30,406 bases of DNA from CAZVWV01 sp964631745. Its GTDB lineage: Bacteria > Bdellovibrionota_C > UBA2361 > JBGSMV01. A program made the translations under genes and the position numbers. The stretch is from assembly GCA_964631745.1 (NCBI GenBank), contig CAZVWV010000030.1, forward strand, positions 1 to 30,406. Direction: 5' to 3'. Positions 30,228-30,406 of the stretch are shown one piece after another. The first letter of the stretch is position 1, and the number at the start of each line of letters is the position of its first letter. The notes under the pieces were generated by a model that saw only the letters and a program-made list of their open reading frames with translations, was not told the origin of the DNA and searched no databases.

Positions 30228-30403
30228 AGTATCTGCTCAAAAACCCCGGGTAAAGTGCGAACAGGTGGTGGCTCCGCCCTAAACTGTGGTGCCACTACGA
30301 ACATTGGCGGCCGAGTCGTCCGCGCTACATAATATCTCGCGCCTTACCCGGGGTTTTGGAGCAAGCACCACACTTAGTATTTGCTCAAAAACCCCGGGCG
30401 AAG
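30228..30403. repeat. inverted and direct repeat structure, 148-bp period, running off the window
   Basis: A 28-bp sequence containing TGCTCAAAAACCCCGGG occurs at 30228-30255 and again at 30376-30403 (25/28 identical, offset 148). Between them, 30344-30363 is the reverse complement of the core with one mismatch in 20. The second and third copies can form a long hairpin of about 19 bp with a ~15-nt loop. The space between holds a smaller inverted repeat (GTGGC...GCCAC) and no open frame. This may be a palindromic dispersed element or the first unit of an array. Confidence 0.8.
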
Positions 30404-30406
30404 CAG

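Noticed and set aside
30228..30403. Integron attC site or CRISPR array
   Set aside because: No GTTRRRY/RYYYAAC core pair and no regularly spaced short repeats with unique spacers; only two direct copies 148 bp apart.

Overview
The window looks like a chromosomal segment of a Gram-negative bacterium. Evidence for an outer membrane is a predicted beta-barrel protein with a signal peptide, and a LysM/M23 lipoprotein with a lipobox. Base composition is near-balanced and gene density is high. The order coaBC, a uracil-DNA-glycosylase-like gene, nfeD, slipin, queA, tgt, yajC, secD, secF is most reminiscent of deltaproteobacteria-like lineages in the broad sense. There is no rRNA or taxonomic marker, so the assignment is an inference and I would not go below that level.

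Left part (1-8750): short repeats, a small DUF1232-like protein, a universal stress protein facing a two-helix K+ channel with an RCK domain, and the lipid II flippase murJ. These are followed by an isolated pair encoding a FliH/SctL-like stator and a FliI/SctN-like export ATPase, with no other export genes in view. Next come an unrecognised two-gene operon, an HU/IHF-family gene with a well-formed promoter, and a putative metal-related envelope pair (a small CHC protein and an outer-membrane barrel with a His/Met-rich segment).

Accessory region (about 8.9-16.8 kb): two metallophosphoesterases, an AbiEi/AbiEii-type toxin-antitoxin pair whose promoter predicts a leaderless mRNA, an M29 aminopeptidase, and an HSP90-type ATPase paired with a STAS-like (DUF4325-type) protein. 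It also holds two diverged paralogues of a small 'WxEIExLY' protein, one of them overlapping a truncated retropepsin-like protease. Three nearly identical ~170-250 bp repeats, carrying the 5' end of a REP-associated (Y1/IS200-like) transposase gene, are interspersed, and one of them ends exactly where the protease is cut. A tRNA-Arg(CCT) closes the region.

Right part (17.1-30.2 kb): a pcm / LysM-M23 lipoprotein pair, a CbpA-like J-protein coupled to a membrane-anchored methyltransferase, and a long leftward gene train. In transcription order the train is an MBL-fold hydrolase, coaBC, a cysteine-free UDG-like protein, nfeD, slipin, queA, tgt, yajC, secD and secF. Many of its genes overlap or nearly abut, suggesting one operon joining queuosine tRNA modification, membrane quality control and Sec export. 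The last ~180 bp hold an inverted/direct repeat structure that runs off the window.

Best candidates for something under-described: the ATPase/STAS-like module with the small-protein/retropepsin module and the transposase-derived repeats; the degenerate UDG-like gene; the orphan FliH/FliI pair beside murJ; and the 148-bp-period repeat at the right edge.
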